Below, piece after piece: positions 45,140 through 54,082 of a stretch of 64,000 bases of DNA; the stretch's first letter is position 1, and each line of letters opens with the position of its first letter. The stretch covers positions 2,164,001-2,228,000 of the forward strand of contig NZ_CP060725.1 in assembly GCF_003797775.2 (NCBI RefSeq), written 5' to 3'. The position numbers were made by a program, and so were the translations under genes. Source of the stretch: Sphingopyxis sp. OPL5 (lineage in GTDB: Bacteria; Pseudomonadota; Alphaproteobacteria; Sphingomonadales; Sphingomonadaceae). A model generated the notes under the pieces. The model did not search any database. It was not told where the DNA came from and was given only the letters and a program-made list of their open reading frames with translations.

Positions 45140-47171
45140 TCGCCGCGGGCGACAGGCAGGGGACCCGATCGGCGGTCCAGTCGATATCATAGGTCGCCGG
45201 AACGACCTTGCGGTCCGGATTCGGACTGGCGCCGCCATTGGGGCTGTAGAAGATCCACGCCATGCTGTTGTCGAAGGCGGCGATACGGCCATTGTCCTGC
45301 CGCGCGCTGGCAGCGTCGATTTCGGGGCTGTCGACGCGCCGCCCGCGGACCATACGGACCGATCCGTCGCGAACATCGAACGCGCGATAATAGTTCATGC
45401 CGAAGATGTGCGTGTCGAAACCCGACTTGTGCGTCCAGTGTGCCGGATCGGTGCCCGACGGCAGCCGGACCGTCGTCACCCGGCAATCGAATTCGGGCTT
45501 GGCATAATATGGCAGCCCCTGGTCCTGGTCGGGCGGCCGGACGCGCTTCGCGGGCGGGTTGAAGCCGCCGCCGGGCAGCGAGTAGCTTCGCCCGAAACGC
45601 GAATCCTTGTCCCAGTCGACATCCCAGCTGCCGCGAATGGTCAGAATGCTGGCGCCGGCCTTTTGATCGTAGCGCCATTTCACCTCGTCGACCGACTGCC
45701 AAGTGCTGCCGACAATCTGCTGGCGCATCCCGGCCAGCAACTGGTCGGACGTGACGCTGGATAATTGGGCCTGCTGCTGCAAACCCGCAATGCCGCGTGT
45801 GATCGTGGTGTTGGTCACCTGCGCCGGCACGTCGAAACCCGCGCGCGCATCGATTTCATAGAGGGTGATCTCGTCGGGCGTCGCAGCGGGTTTCCAGCCG
45901 CGCTGCTCGATCGCGCTCCCCTTCGCGCTGAGCGGCAGGACCCAGCGATAGGCGATGACGGGATCGGTCGTCGGAACGGCGACGGGCGGCAGTGTGCCGT
46001 CGAGCCAATAGGTGGTCCCGTCGATCCGCGCGCGAACCAGGATATGGTCGAACAAGGCCGGATTGGCGAGCCGCGCATCGAGGCCGTCGTCGGCGCCCTG
46101 GTTGTTCACGAGCACCGGCTCGGCCTCGATCCCCAGTTCGGCGAGCAGCCCCAGCAGCAGCGCGGTCTTTCCCTTGCAGTCGCCATAGCGCCGCTGCCAG
46201 CTTTCCTCGGCGCTGGCCGGGGTCAGGTTTCCGGCGCCGAGGCCTACATAGATATAGCGCACGTCCTGCTGGACGAGCTTGAGCGCCGCAGCGGCGCGAT
46301 CGAGCGGCCGCGTATGCGCCGCAGCGATCCGGCGCGCCTCGGCCTTGAGCGGCGAGCCATCGGGGATCTGCGCTGCCTTGGCGAACAGCGGGGCGAAGTG
46401 CCGCGACACGGCCGACCAGTCGGCAAAATCGCTATATTCGACGACGCGTTGCCATTGGAAACGCGGCGGTGCGTCCTTCGCCGCCGTCTTGATCGCGGGG
46501 TTGTCGAACGGGAAATCGATGCCGCTGGCGCCGGCGCGCGCGGCCGCAGTCATCTCCGGCGTCATCCGGATGCGCGGCTTGAACCCTTCGTCCCAGCTGA
46601 GCCCGAGCCGGGTGCGGCCGGGCGGCGGACTGTCGACGATGAACAGCAGGCCCGAATCATTTTTCGCCAGTGTCGGGTCGTCCGCGCGCGTCGTCAGGCC
46701 GACTTCGATTTCATCGCCGACGCGCAGGTCCGGTATGCGCAGCACCGCGGTCAGCACGCCGTCGAGTTGCGCGGCTTCGAGCTGGTCCTCGCGGCGCAGG
46801 ATCTCGAACGACGCCTTTTCGAGGACGTCAATCGTCTCGGCGCCGCGGTGCAGCTTGATCATATGGACGACCGGCGGACCCGACACAGGCTTCCAACTGA
46901 TGGAGATATTGCCGAGTTGCAGCGCGTTGGAGTGCAGGATACGCGTTCGATAGCCGATATATTGCGCCTGTCCCCGCGCATCGAGATGCACCAAGACATC
47001 CTGGCGTCGCACGAAGAGCATGCCGCTGGCGTCCTCGGGGACCGGCAATAATTCGGATGGAACGACCCAGCCCGGCACCGGGCCGCGTTCAACCTGATCA
47101 TTCGTGGCATTCGCCGGCACCTGCGCAAGCGCAGCCACCAGCAGCATCGACCCAAAAATCCGCACCCTCAC
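45117..47171 (-). CDS. DUF3857/transglutaminase-like exported protein
   Basis: The 684-residue product has a signal peptide ([18 protein letters not shown]) and a DUF3857 beta-sandwich over about residues 60-230, then a papain-like transglutaminase fold: catalytic cysteine in [17 protein letters not shown] near residue 350, and histidine and aspartate in [20 protein letters not shown]. The triad is complete, so it may be an active peptidase or amidase, but the role is unknown. The start is a GTG at 47171; an ATG at 47147 would remove most of the signal n-region. It diverges from the TonB-receptor-like gene across a dyad. Confidence 0.85.
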   Translation of the reverse strand: MRVRIFGSMLLVAALAQVPANATNDQVERGPVPGWVVPSELLPVPEDASGMLFVRRQDVLVHLDARGQAQYIGYRTRILHSNALQLGNISISWKPVSGPPVVHMIKLHRGAETIDVLEKASFEILRREDQLEAAQLDGVLTAVLRIPDLRVGDEIEVGLTTRADDPTLAKNDSGLLFIVDSPPPGRTRLGLSWDEGFKPRIRMTPEMTAAARAGASGIDFPFDNPAIKTAAKDAPPRFQWQRVVEYSDFADWSAVSRHFAPLFAKAAQIPDGSPLKAEARRIAAAHTRPLDRAAAALKLVQQDVRYIYVGLGAGNLTPASAEESWQRRYGDCKGKTALLLGLLAELGIEAEPVLVNNQGADDGLDARLANPALFDHILVRARIDGTTYWLDGTLPPVAVPTTDPVIAYRWVLPLSAKGSAIEQRGWKPAATPDEITLYEIDARAGFDVPAQVTNTTITRGIAGLQQQAQLSSVTSDQLLAGMRQQIVGSTWQSVDEVKWRYDQKAGASILTIRGSWDVDWDKDSRFGRSYSLPGGGFNPPAKRVRPPDQDQGLPYYAKPEFDCRVTTVRLPSGTDPAHWTHKSGFDTHIFGMNYYRAFDVRDGSVRMVRGRRVDSPEIDAASARQDNGRIAAFDNSMAWIFYSPNGGASPNPDRKVVPATYDIDWTADRVPCLSPAAISRAAAR

Positions 47172-47177
47172 CCCCGC

Positions 47178-47203
47178 AATTTGCTGACATCATGTCGCAA
47201 ATT
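47178..47203. promoter_or_regulatory. Inverted repeat between divergent genes at 47171 and 47359
   Basis: Arms AATTTGC and GCAAATT (47178-47184, 47197-47203) flank an inner palindrome GACATCATGTC (47186-47196); only one base (47185) breaks the symmetry. The dyad starts six bases from the GTG of the transglutaminase-like gene and 156 bases ahead of the receptor-like gene. It has the look of an operator for a dimeric regulator that controls one or both genes. Confidence 0.55.
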
Positions 47204-47358
47204 TCGCCGGACGCAAGACGGCATAGCGAGCCCGCGCTCCCGTGTCGCTCGTCGAACGGCACGGGGTGTTGGTAGACATTGTAACGAAACTTCATTATTG
47301 CGAACTATTCGCACAAGGGACGGGCTGCACTTCGATCGCGGCGCGATTGGGGGGAGTC

Positions 47359-49452
47359 ATGTCGGCCTTTGTTTTCCGGACGTCGTTCGCGGCGATCTTG
47401 CTGTCGTCGGCGCCGCCGCTGTGGGCACAGGAGCCGACCGGCGACGCGCCCGCTGCGATCCCCGCACCGGTGGGCGGCGCCGAGCGCTACACCCCCGCCG
47501 ACTTCACCCGCTTTGCCCCGCGCACCGCGCTCGACATGGTCGAAAAGGTGCCCGGCTTCCTGATCGTCACCGGCACCAATGGCGGCGATCGCGGGCTGGG
47601 GCAGGCGACCGAAAATGTGCTGATCAATGGCGAGCGCATCGCGAGCAAGACCACCGATGCGCGCACCGCGCTGTCGCGGATCACCGCGACGCAAGTCGCC
47701 TATATCGACATCGTCGACGGCGCGAGCCTCAACGTCCCGGGGCTGACCGGACAGGTCGCCAATGTCGTGCTGGTCGCGGGCGCGGGTGCGAGCGACGGGC
47801 TCAAGACGACGATCCGCTGGCAACCCGAATGGCGCCCGCGGATCGAGGATAATTGGCTGAACGGCGAGATTTCGACCACCGGCAAATTGGACGGCACGCA
47901 GGTAACGCTCAGCCTGAAGAATGAAGCCAATCGGTCGGGCCATTGGGGGCCCGAACGGCGCTTCGACGGCAATGGCAATCTGCTCTTCATCCGCGACGAG
48001 TTCGGCGCCTATGACGGCGACCGGCCGCGGCTTTCAGCAGCGCTCGCGCGCACGACCGCCAATGGCAACAAGTGGAATGTCAACCTCGGCGGGCAGCTGC
48101 AGAATCTGCGCGAACATGTCAGCGGCACATCGGTCCAGCCCGCCTTCGGCCGGGTGAGCGAAGATTTCCGCTTCACCGAGGACGAATATAATTTCGACAT
48201 CGGTGGCGATTACGAGTTGGGGCTGGGCAAAGGCCGGCTCAAGCTGATCTCGCTCTATCGCTTCGAGCATAGCCCCTTCGTCGACAGCTTCATCGTCGAC
48301 CGCGAGGTCGGCGGACGGTCGGGTGAGCGCTTCAGCCAGACCGCCGACGAGAGCGAATCGATCCTGCGCGGCGAATATAGCTGGCGCACTGCGGGCGGCA
48401 CCGACTGGCAGATCGCGCTGGAGGGCGCCTATAACACCCTCGACGTCGATGCCGAATTTGCGAAGTTGCAGCCCGACGGCAGCTTTCTGCCGGTCGCCTT
48501 TGGCGGCGAGCGGACCAAGGTCGAGGAAAAGCGCAGCGAAGCCTCGCTCACCTGGGGCCGCGCGCTCGCGCCGAACCTGACCGCCCAGCTGAACCTTGCC
48601 GCCGAATATAGCGAACTGACCTCATCAGGGCCCGGCGGGCTGACGCGCAGCTTCATCCGGCCGAAGGGCAAGTTCGCGCTGGCGTGGAAGGTGGGGCCGA
48701 AGACCACCATCAACTGGTTCGTCCAGCGCCGCGTCGACCAGCTCAACTTCTTCGACTTCGCCAGCTCGGTCGACGTCGCGAACGGGCAGGGCAACGGCGG
48801 CAACGGCCAGCTTGTCCCGCCGATCGTCAACCGCAGCGAGCTGGAATTCGTGCAGGACATGGGACGCTGGGGCCATGCGTCGGTCGCCTTCGCCTATGGC
48901 TATGCCCAGGATCTGGTCGACCAGATCCCGTTGTCGCCGACCACCGAAGGCCGGGGCAATCTGCCGGGGGCGCATCTCTATCGCGTCACGACCAAGGGCA
49001 CGCTGCTGCTCGACCCGCTGGGGTGGAAGGGCGCGCGGATCAACGCCGATGTGACCTGGCGCCGCAACCGGGTGCGCGATCCGCTGACCGACCAGTGGCG
49101 CGACCAGAGCTTCGGGCAGGACTATGTCGCCGATCTCAGCCTGCGCCACGACATTCCCGGCAGCAATATCGCGTGGGGCGGAGGCTATTTCGACGAGCGC
49201 TTCAGCCCCGGATTGCGGCTCGACGCGATCGAGAAGGAATATACGGTGGGACCGTTCGTCACAGCCTTTGTCGAACACAAGAATATCGCGGGCTTCACGG
49301 TGAAGCTGTCGTACCGCAACCTCGCCGGGATGAAGGACGGGTTCGACCGTAGCGTGTTCGTCGACAGGCGCGATGGGCCGATCGCGTTCAGCGAAAGTCG
49401 CCAGCGCAAGTTCGGGCAATATTTCCAGCTGACGGTGACCGGGACGCTTTAA
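47359..49452 (+). CDS. TonB-dependent receptor-like outer membrane protein
   Basis: The 697-residue product has a signal peptide (ending PPLWAQE) and a short plug-like region over about residues 40-125, with ALDMVEKVPGFLIVTGTNGG, NVLINGERIASK and ITATQVAYIDIVDGAS, which matches the plug pattern. The remainder alternates in the style of a beta-barrel and closes with FGQYFQLTVTGTL, ending in a large hydrophobic residue as barrels do. I cannot see a TonB box. The barrel resembles receptors of sphingomonads of unknown substrate. The ATG is preceded by GGGGGAG. Confidence 0.82.
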   Translation: MSAFVFRTSFAAILLSSAPPLWAQEPTGDAPAAIPAPVGGAERYTPADFTRFAPRTALDMVEKVPGFLIVTGTNGGDRGLGQATENVLINGERIASKTTDARTALSRITATQVAYIDIVDGASLNVPGLTGQVANVVLVAGAGASDGLKTTIRWQPEWRPRIEDNWLNGEISTTGKLDGTQVTLSLKNEANRSGHWGPERRFDGNGNLLFIRDEFGAYDGDRPRLSAALARTTANGNKWNVNLGGQLQNLREHVSGTSVQPAFGRVSEDFRFTEDEYNFDIGGDYELGLGKGRLKLISLYRFEHSPFVDSFIVDREVGGRSGERFSQTADESESILRGEYSWRTAGGTDWQIALEGAYNTLDVDAEFAKLQPDGSFLPVAFGGERTKVEEKRSEASLTWGRALAPNLTAQLNLAAEYSELTSSGPGGLTRSFIRPKGKFALAWKVGPKTTINWFVQRRVDQLNFFDFASSVDVANGQGNGGNGQLVPPIVNRSELEFVQDMGRWGHASVAFAYGYAQDLVDQIPLSPTTEGRGNLPGAHLYRVTTKGTLLLDPLGWKGARINADVTWRRNRVRDPLTDQWRDQSFGQDYVADLSLRHDIPGSNIAWGGGYFDERFSPGLRLDAIEKEYTVGPFVTAFVEHKNIAGFTVKLSYRNLAGMKDGFDRSVFVDRRDGPIAFSESRQRKFGQYFQLTVTGTL

Positions 49453-49465
49453 CCGAGTCCCACCC

Positions 49466-49546
49466 CGTCATTGCGAGCGAAGCGAAGCAATCCAGAGCGG
49501 TTTACGCCTACTCTGGACTGCCCCGCTTCGCTCCTCGCAATGACGA
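49466..49546. repeat. REP-like element, family B (copy 3, best preserved)
   Basis: The element runs CGTCATTGCGAGCGAAGCGA to CTTCGCTCCTCGCAATGACG; the outer 14 or so bases are near-perfect inverted copies, and AGCAATCCAGAG pairs with CTCTGGACTGC inside. It fills the gap between the convergent receptor-like gene and gpmA, where it could act as a two-way terminator or stabilising stem. Confidence 0.88.
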
Positions 49547-49552
49547 GGTCGA

Positions 49553-50239
49553 TTATTTCTCGCTCAGATAATAGCGTTCGCGCGCGGTCAGGTCGTCGTT
49601 CAGTTCGTAAACGATCGGCTGGCCGGTCGGGATTTCGAGGCCGGTGATGTCGGCGTCCGAAATGCCCGACAGATGCTTGACCAGCGCGCGCAGGCTGTTG
49701 CCGTGCGCGGAGATCAACACCGTCTTGCCGGCAGCGAGCTGGGGTTCGATTTCGGCCTGATAGTAGGGCAGGACGCGCGCGATCGTGTCCTTCAAGCTCT
49801 CGGTCGAGGGGATCGCGATGCCGGCATAACGCGGATCGCTCGCGAGGTCGTAGGGCGAGCCGGCGTCAAGCGGCGGCGGCGGGATGTCGAAGCTGCGGCG
49901 CCAGATCTTGACCTGTTCGTCGCCATGCTTCGCCGCGGTCTCGGCCTTGTCGAGCCCGGTGAGGCCGCCATAATGGCGCTCGTTGAGACGCCAGTCCTTG
50001 GTCACCGGCAGCCACAAGCGCCCCATCGCCTCGAGCGCGAGGTTGAGCGTCTTGATCGCACGCGACTGCACCGAGGTGAAGGAAAGGTCGGGGGCGATGC
50101 CCTTTTCCTTCATCAGCTCGCCCGCGGCCCATGCCTCGGCGGCACCCTTTTCGGTGACATCGACGTCCCACCAGCCGGTGAAGCGATTTTCGAGGTTCCA
50201 CTGCGACTGGCCGTGGCGGATGAGGATGAGCTGCGGCAT
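49553..50239 (-). CDS. gpmA: 2,3-bisphosphoglycerate-dependent phosphoglycerate mutase
   Basis: GpmA interconverts 3- and 2-phosphoglycerate in glycolysis. The 228-residue protein has the phosphohistidine motif [18 protein letters not shown] near residue 8, the [15 protein letters not shown] stretch, and the second catalytic histidine in [15 protein letters not shown]. The cofactor-dependent family assignment is firm. It diverges from the hsp20 gene; a REP-like element follows it. Confidence 0.96.
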   Translation of the reverse strand: MPQLILIRHGQSQWNLENRFTGWWDVDVTEKGAAEAWAAGELMKEKGIAPDLSFTSVQSRAIKTLNLALEAMGRLWLPVTKDWRLNERHYGGLTGLDKAETAAKHGDEQVKIWRRSFDIPPPPLDAGSPYDLASDPRYAGIAIPSTESLKDTIARVLPYYQAEIEPQLAAGKTVLISAHGNSLRALVKHLSGISDADITGLEIPTGQPIVYELNDDLTARERYYLSEK

Positions 50240-50306
50240 GGATGGTCCTTCTAACGACGATTCGCCGCCCCCTTAGCGTGGCTTTCGGACGAAGGCCAAC
50301 GCCCCT

Positions 50307-50336
50307 CTTGAAATGGTTTCGCCCGCCACCAGATTC
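50307..50336 (+). promoter_or_regulatory. Possible sigma-32 (RpoH) promoter of hsp20
   Basis: CTTGAAA at 50307-50313 is a perfect heat-shock -35 box. About 16-17 bases later stands CCAGATTC, a weak match to the RpoH -10. The position, about 90 bases ahead of the hsp20 start, leaves room for the structured leader. The -10 match is the weak point. Confidence 0.5.
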
Positions 50337-50416
50337 GGATCATCCGGTCGCCAGGAAGGGACCGGGTGGCGATCGCGGCACGCGCCGCGGTCCCTGACTT
50401 CGCTTATCAAAGGAAG
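50336..50416 (+). ncRNA. ROSE-like RNA thermometer in the hsp20 leader
   Basis: The last hairpin (50398-50416) pairs CTTC-CTT with AAGGAAG, with a single bulged G at 50402 and a four-base ATCA loop, so the ribosome-binding site AAGGA is locked in the stem. The U(U/C)GCU motif facing the site with a bulged G is the hallmark of ROSE thermometers. An upstream stem, GGGACCG/CGGTCCC (50358-50394), matches the multi-stem layout of ROSE elements. The stem would melt on heat shock and allow translation. Confidence 0.75.
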
Positions 50417-50424
50417 AAAGACCC

Positions 50425-50880
50425 ATGCGCAACAGCTTCGACTGGACCCCCTATCGCCGTTCGACCGTCGGTTTCGACCGCCTGTTCGAATTTCTGGAAA
50501 CGAGCGGTTCGGGCGCCGAAAATTATCCGCCGTTCGACATCGAGAAAGTTGCCGACGATCATTTCCGCATCACGGTTGCGGTCGCGGGTTTCAAGTCGGG
50601 CGAGATCGATATCACCGCCCAGCAGAATATGCTGACCGTCAGCGGCCGCAAGGCGACGCCGGGTGAAGGCGACGGCCGTCAGCTGCTGTACAGCGGCATC
50701 GCGACGCGCGCCTTCGAACGCCGCTTCCAGCTCGCCGATTTCGTGCGGGTGAGCGAGGCCGACCTCGCCGACGGCTTGCTGACCATCGACCTGGTCCGCG
50801 AAGTGCCCGAGGCGATGAAGCCGCACAAGATCGCCATCGGCGGCAGCACGCCGGTGATCGAGGACAAGAAGGCCGCGTAA
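50425..50880 (+). CDS. Small heat-shock protein, Hsp20/IbpA family
   Basis: The 151-residue chaperone binds unfolding proteins. The alpha-crystallin domain spans about residues 35-130, starting YPPFDIEKVADDHFRITVAV and ending in the GLLTIDLVREVPE strand; a C-terminal helix and tail follow, with HKIAIGG as an I-x-I-like motif. The N-terminus DWTPYRRSTVGFDRLFEFLE matches the IbpA type. It has its own heat-shock signals upstream and an intrinsic terminator downstream, so it is a single-gene unit. Confidence 0.94.
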   Translation: MRNSFDWTPYRRSTVGFDRLFEFLETSGSGAENYPPFDIEKVADDHFRITVAVAGFKSGEIDITAQQNMLTVSGRKATPGEGDGRQLLYSGIATRAFERRFQLADFVRVSEADLADGLLTIDLVREVPEAMKPHKIAIGGSTPVIEDKKAA

Positions 50881-50915
50881 CGCGCCCGATTGTCCAAACC
50901 CCTCGGGGTTATGAG

Positions 50916-50947
50916 CGGGGCCCGGAGTCCCTTCCGGACCCCGTTTT
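50916..50947 (+). terminator. Intrinsic terminator of hsp20
   Basis: Arms CGGGGCCCGGA and TCCGGACCCCG pair with one mismatch around a 6-base loop and are followed by TTTT. It begins 36 bases after the hsp20 stop. The small AACCCC/GGGGTT stem just upstream (50897-50910) may add to it. Confidence 0.8.
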
Positions 50948-51001
50948 CATTTGGGCATTGACCTCGCCGGGTTGTGGTGTGGCGCAAGTGTCGCGTTTTT
51001 T

Positions 51002-51142
51002 GTTTCGCGCAAAGAAGCAAAGAGGTCGTGCCTGCTGCGAAGCGGCCTTTTCCCGCAACGCAGCGCCAAACGCATCGCCCAAGAAGAAAAGGGTCTATCG
51101 GCTCGGAGCGTCTTCTTCGTGTCTTTGCGTCTTTGCGCAAAC
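51002..51142. repeat. Inverted-repeat element, family C (about 141 bases)
   Basis: The left end GTTTCGCGCAAAGAAGCAAA (51002-51021) and the right end CTTTGCGTCTTTGCGCAAAC (51123-51142) are inverted copies with few changes. The inside has no gene. The element lies between the hsp20 terminator and the 3' end of the GNAT gene. Similar short interspersed elements rich in CGCAAAG occur in sphingomonad genomes from memory, but a search was not possible here. Confidence 0.6.
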
Positions 51143-51147
51143 CCCAT

Positions 51148-51621
51148 TCAAAGCGATCGTGTCATGAAACGACTGAACGGGTCGGGCCTGTAATCGGCGA
51201 AGGGTTCGCAGTCTTCGAAGCCGTAGCGCCGATAGAGCGCGAGCGCGGGTTCGAAGGCTGAGCTTGAGCCGGTTTCGAGGCTGAGCCTTTCGGCCCCGCG
51301 CCCGCGCGCTTCGGCGATGATATGGTCGAGCATAAGCGCCGCGACGCCCTGCCTGAGGAAAGCGTCGTGGGTGCGCATCGACTTGACCTCGCCATGCCGG
51401 CCATCAAGCATCTTCAGCGCGCCGCATCCGGCAAGATCGTCGCCATGATGGATCGACCAGAAGGTCACATCGCCCGCACGCAGGCCATCGAAATCGAGAA
51501 AGTGGCAGCTGCCCGCCGGCGAATTCGCCAGCATGCCCGCGAAATGTTGTTCGAGCAGCGCGCGGATGGGGGCGCCCGACAGATCGTCCTCGACGATATG
51601 CCAGCCGCCCCCGTCGGGCAT
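51148..51621 (-). CDS. GNAT family N-acetyltransferase
   Basis: The 157-residue product has the GNAT core: MLDGRHGEVKSMRTHDAFLR (strand and motif A start), QGVAALMLDHIIAEARGRGAERLSLETG with the acetyl-CoA loop, and the ALALYRRYGFEDC motif. It resembles the PhnO/YafP-like group. The substrate is unknown. The ATG at 51621 overlaps the stop of the carboxypeptidase gene as TGATG, so these two are coupled. Confidence 0.88.
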   Translation of the reverse strand: MPDGGGWHIVEDDLSGAPIRALLEQHFAGMLANSPAGSCHFLDFDGLRAGDVTFWSIHHGDDLAGCGALKMLDGRHGEVKSMRTHDAFLRQGVAALMLDHIIAEARGRGAERLSLETGSSSAFEPALALYRRYGFEDCEPFADYRPDPFSRFMTRSL

Positions 51622-52742
51622 CACAGCATCTGGTCCAGCGTCGACAGGCACGCGTGCGCGAGCAGCTTCGAGCGTTCGGGCGACCATCCCTGCACCGGGT
51701 CGGGCAGGTCGCGATTGTCCTTGAACGGCATTTCGAGCGTCATCGACACCGCGCCATAACGCTCGGCGAGCTGCGTCGTCGACATGCTGAGGTTCGCCTT
51801 GCCCGGCGCCGATTCGACATAGCCGAGGTCGACCTGAAAATCGGGCGTCGCAGCGGCAAGCGCGGCCTGGAACGCCTTATATTTGTCCTGCTGCTCGGGC
51901 TTAAGCGACGGGATGCCTTCGAAGCCCGCGAAGAAGACCGCCGGGATCGCTTCGTCACCATGGACATCCATTGCCCAGTCGACGCCGGTCTCATCCATCG
52001 CATTGCGGACGCAGAGCACTTCGGGACTGCGTTCGGCGGTCGGTTCGTGCCATTCGCGGTTGAGATTCACGCCGGCGAAATTGGTACGCAAATGGCCGCG
52101 GCGCGACCCGTCGGGATTCATGTTGGGCACGATGTGAAAGCGACATTTGGCAAGCAGCGAGCGCGCGTGCGGATCGGCGGGATCGGTGAGCTTTTCGAGC
52201 GCGCCTTCGATCCACCATTCGGCCATGCTCTCGCCCGGATGTTGACGCGCATAGAGCCAGACCTGCGTGTCGCCAGTGCCCATTTCGAGGCAATCGATCG
52301 GCTGGCCTTCGAGGCTGTGGCCGAGGCGGCGATAGGTCACGCCATCGCATTCGGCCGCCCAGGCGATCAGGTCGTGGTGCCGCTCCATCGAATAGGGTGC
52401 GAAATAGGCGACCCACAGGATCGGGCTTTCGGCGGTGTGGCGGACGATCAGCGACCCGCCGTTGGCGGCCGCGTCATAATCGGTGTCGAGCCGGAACCAA
52501 TGCTCACGGTCGGTGCTGGCGCACACCGCATAATCGGGCCAGCCGTCGGGATAGGCCGAGTTCGCCAAACCCGTGATGCTGAGTTCCAGCGCATCGCCGA
52601 CGGCGCAACCGACGCGGAAATGGAACCACTGGAAGAAATCGGATTCGCGGTCCTTGCGGATCGAGAGCCGGGCGGTGGTGCCGGCGAGCGACTCCACGAC
52701 GATATTGCCGCTGTCGAAAGCGGCGTCGATGCTGATGGTCAT
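51621..52742 (-). CDS. M14 family zinc carboxypeptidase, cytosolic carboxypeptidase-like
   Basis: The 373-residue protein has an N-terminal beta-sandwich (about residues 1-115, typical of eukaryote-like CCPs) and an M14 peptidase domain with zinc ligands in YARQHPGES (His and Glu) and DVHGDEA (His), and the catalytic glutamate in TLEMPF. No signal peptide is seen, so it acts in the cytosol. CCPs remove C-terminal amino acids such as glutamates from proteins, but the bacterial substrate is unknown. It is coupled to the GNAT gene downstream and the DUF4136 gene upstream by one- to four-base overlaps. Confidence 0.9.
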   Translation of the reverse strand: MTISIDAAFDSGNIVVESLAGTTARLSIRKDRESDFFQWFHFRVGCAVGDALELSITGLANSAYPDGWPDYAVCASTDREHWFRLDTDYDAAANGGSLIVRHTAESPILWVAYFAPYSMERHHDLIAWAAECDGVTYRRLGHSLEGQPIDCLEMGTGDTQVWLYARQHPGESMAEWWIEGALEKLTDPADPHARSLLAKCRFHIVPNMNPDGSRRGHLRTNFAGVNLNREWHEPTAERSPEVLCVRNAMDETGVDWAMDVHGDEAIPAVFFAGFEGIPSLKPEQQDKYKAFQAALAAATPDFQVDLGYVESAPGKANLSMSTTQLAERYGAVSMTLEMPFKDNRDLPDPVQGWSPERSKLLAHACLSTLDQML

Positions 52743-53350
52743 GGGACGCTGATAGTGCGTCCCGATTCGCCGGGGAAGTCCTTGAATAAGGCATCGGCCA
52801 ATTTTGCCGCGGCGAGCGACGGCTGCGCGGCGGGCGCCTTGGCCGGGACGGCGGCGATCGCGCGGCCTTCCCACAAGGCGTTACCCGAAGCGGCATCGTC
52901 GATGCGCACCGACAGTTGCAGATCATAGATGCGGCGCGGTCCGCCGCCGAAGCTGAAACCGACGCCAAGCCCGACCCCCGAGCGATAGCCGCCCGTCGAA
53001 CCGCCGACGCCGACCGACACCGGCGAATTGCCGCCGCCGCTCACCCGTTCGCTGCGATCGAAACCGATACGCACGAGCAAGGGCGCGCTGTCGCCCGAAC
53101 CCGCGGCGACAAGGCCCTGCCGCTGCAATTGCTGGTCGACTGCCGTGCGGTAGCTGTTCCACTCGATCGACGGCATGCCCGCAGCAGGGCCGTCGACAGG
53201 CGCGGTCGCGATGGCGTAGCGGGTGCCGGGTGCCCAGCCGGGAACCGCGTTGTGAAAACGCGTGACTTCGACCGGCGGAACAACAGTTGCGCAACCGCCG
53301 AGAGCCAGCGCCGCTGCACCGAGCAGGGCGGCATTAAGATGAAGCTTCAT
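52739..53350 (-). CDS. DUF4136 domain lipoprotein
   Basis: The 203-residue product starts [20 protein letters not shown], a lipoprotein signal with cysteine at position 20. The DUF4136-type core follows: [22 protein letters not shown] near residue 27, and [22 protein letters not shown] towards the end. The glycine-rich middle ([18 protein letters not shown]) is notable. It overlaps the carboxypeptidase start by four bases (ATGA), so a surface lipoprotein and a cytosolic peptidase are made from one unit. Function unknown. Confidence 0.82.
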   Translation of the reverse strand: MKLHLNAALLGAAALALGGCATVVPPVEVTRFHNAVPGWAPGTRYAIATAPVDGPAAGMPSIEWNSYRTAVDQQLQRQGLVAAGSGDSAPLLVRIGFDRSERVSGGGNSPVSVGVGGSTGGYRSGVGLGVGFSFGGGPRRIYDLQLSVRIDDAASGNALWEGRAIAAVPAKAPAAQPSLAAAKLADALFKDFPGESGRTISVP

Positions 53351-53419
53351 GCACCCACCATGCGCCAGCGAATCTGGCTTGGCAATGAACGGGATGCGCG
53401 GGCGCACCCCGTGCCATCG

Positions 53420-54082
53420 TCAGCGATAGAAGATGTGATTGTCGATCTGCGCGATGCGCGTCTTGCGCCAGCCGGGCGAGACGTGGCGGGCGTGGAAGAA
53501 GAGCGCGCCGGGCGCCTGGTTCTTCCAGCTGCCGTCGCGGGCGATCTGTGCGATCGCGACCGCGTTCGACCACAGGGTCGACGATTCGCGGATCGCCGGC
53601 ATCTTGCCGCCGCGAACGAAGCTGAACTGGCTCGGCTGGTGGACGACGCCGCACAGGCTGGTCGGGAAGCGGCCCGACTGCGCACGGTTGATCACGACAT
53701 GCGCGACCGCAAGCTGGCCGACGAGCGATTCGCCGCGCGATTCAAAATAGACCGCGCCGGCCAGGCAGCGCAGTTCGGGATCGAGCGTCGCCGGACGCGA
53801 CGTCGTGGCGACGAGCGCGGCCAGCGATTCGGCAGTCACCGGAGCCGGGATCGGTTCGACGGCGGGCCGGTCTTCGATGGTATCGGGGGTATCGACCGTC
53901 GTGTCGGTCGGCAGATCCGCCTTCTGGAGCAGTTCGGGCACATCGGCGCCGGGCAGGCTCAACACGGGCAGGCTGGCATCAAAAGCCAGATTCTTGGCGA
54001 AACCGGGTTCCGCAACGAACAGCATGGTGGCGACGGTCATGCCGACGGCGGCCACGCTGGCGACGTTCAAAATGCGACTCAT
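53420..54082 (-). CDS. Cell wall hydrolase, SleB family
   Basis: The 220-residue exported protein has a signal sequence (VASVAAVGMTVATMLFVAEP) and a C-terminal SleB/hydrolase_2 domain beginning DPELRCLAGAVYFESRGESL, with the catalytic glutamate in FESRGE, then VINRAQSGRFPTSLCGVVHQ and HARHVSPGW. SleB-type enzymes are lytic transglycosylases that cut peptidoglycan. The ATG at 54082 is used; a TTG at 54094 is the alternative. A strong intrinsic terminator lies between its upstream promoter and its start. Confidence 0.88.
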   Translation of the reverse strand: MSRILNVASVAAVGMTVATMLFVAEPGFAKNLAFDASLPVLSLPGADVPELLQKADLPTDTTVDTPDTIEDRPAVEPIPAPVTAESLAALVATTSRPATLDPELRCLAGAVYFESRGESLVGQLAVAHVVINRAQSGRFPTSLCGVVHQPSQFSFVRGGKMPAIRESSTLWSNAVAIAQIARDGSWKNQAPGALFFHARHVSPGWRKTRIAQIDNHIFYR

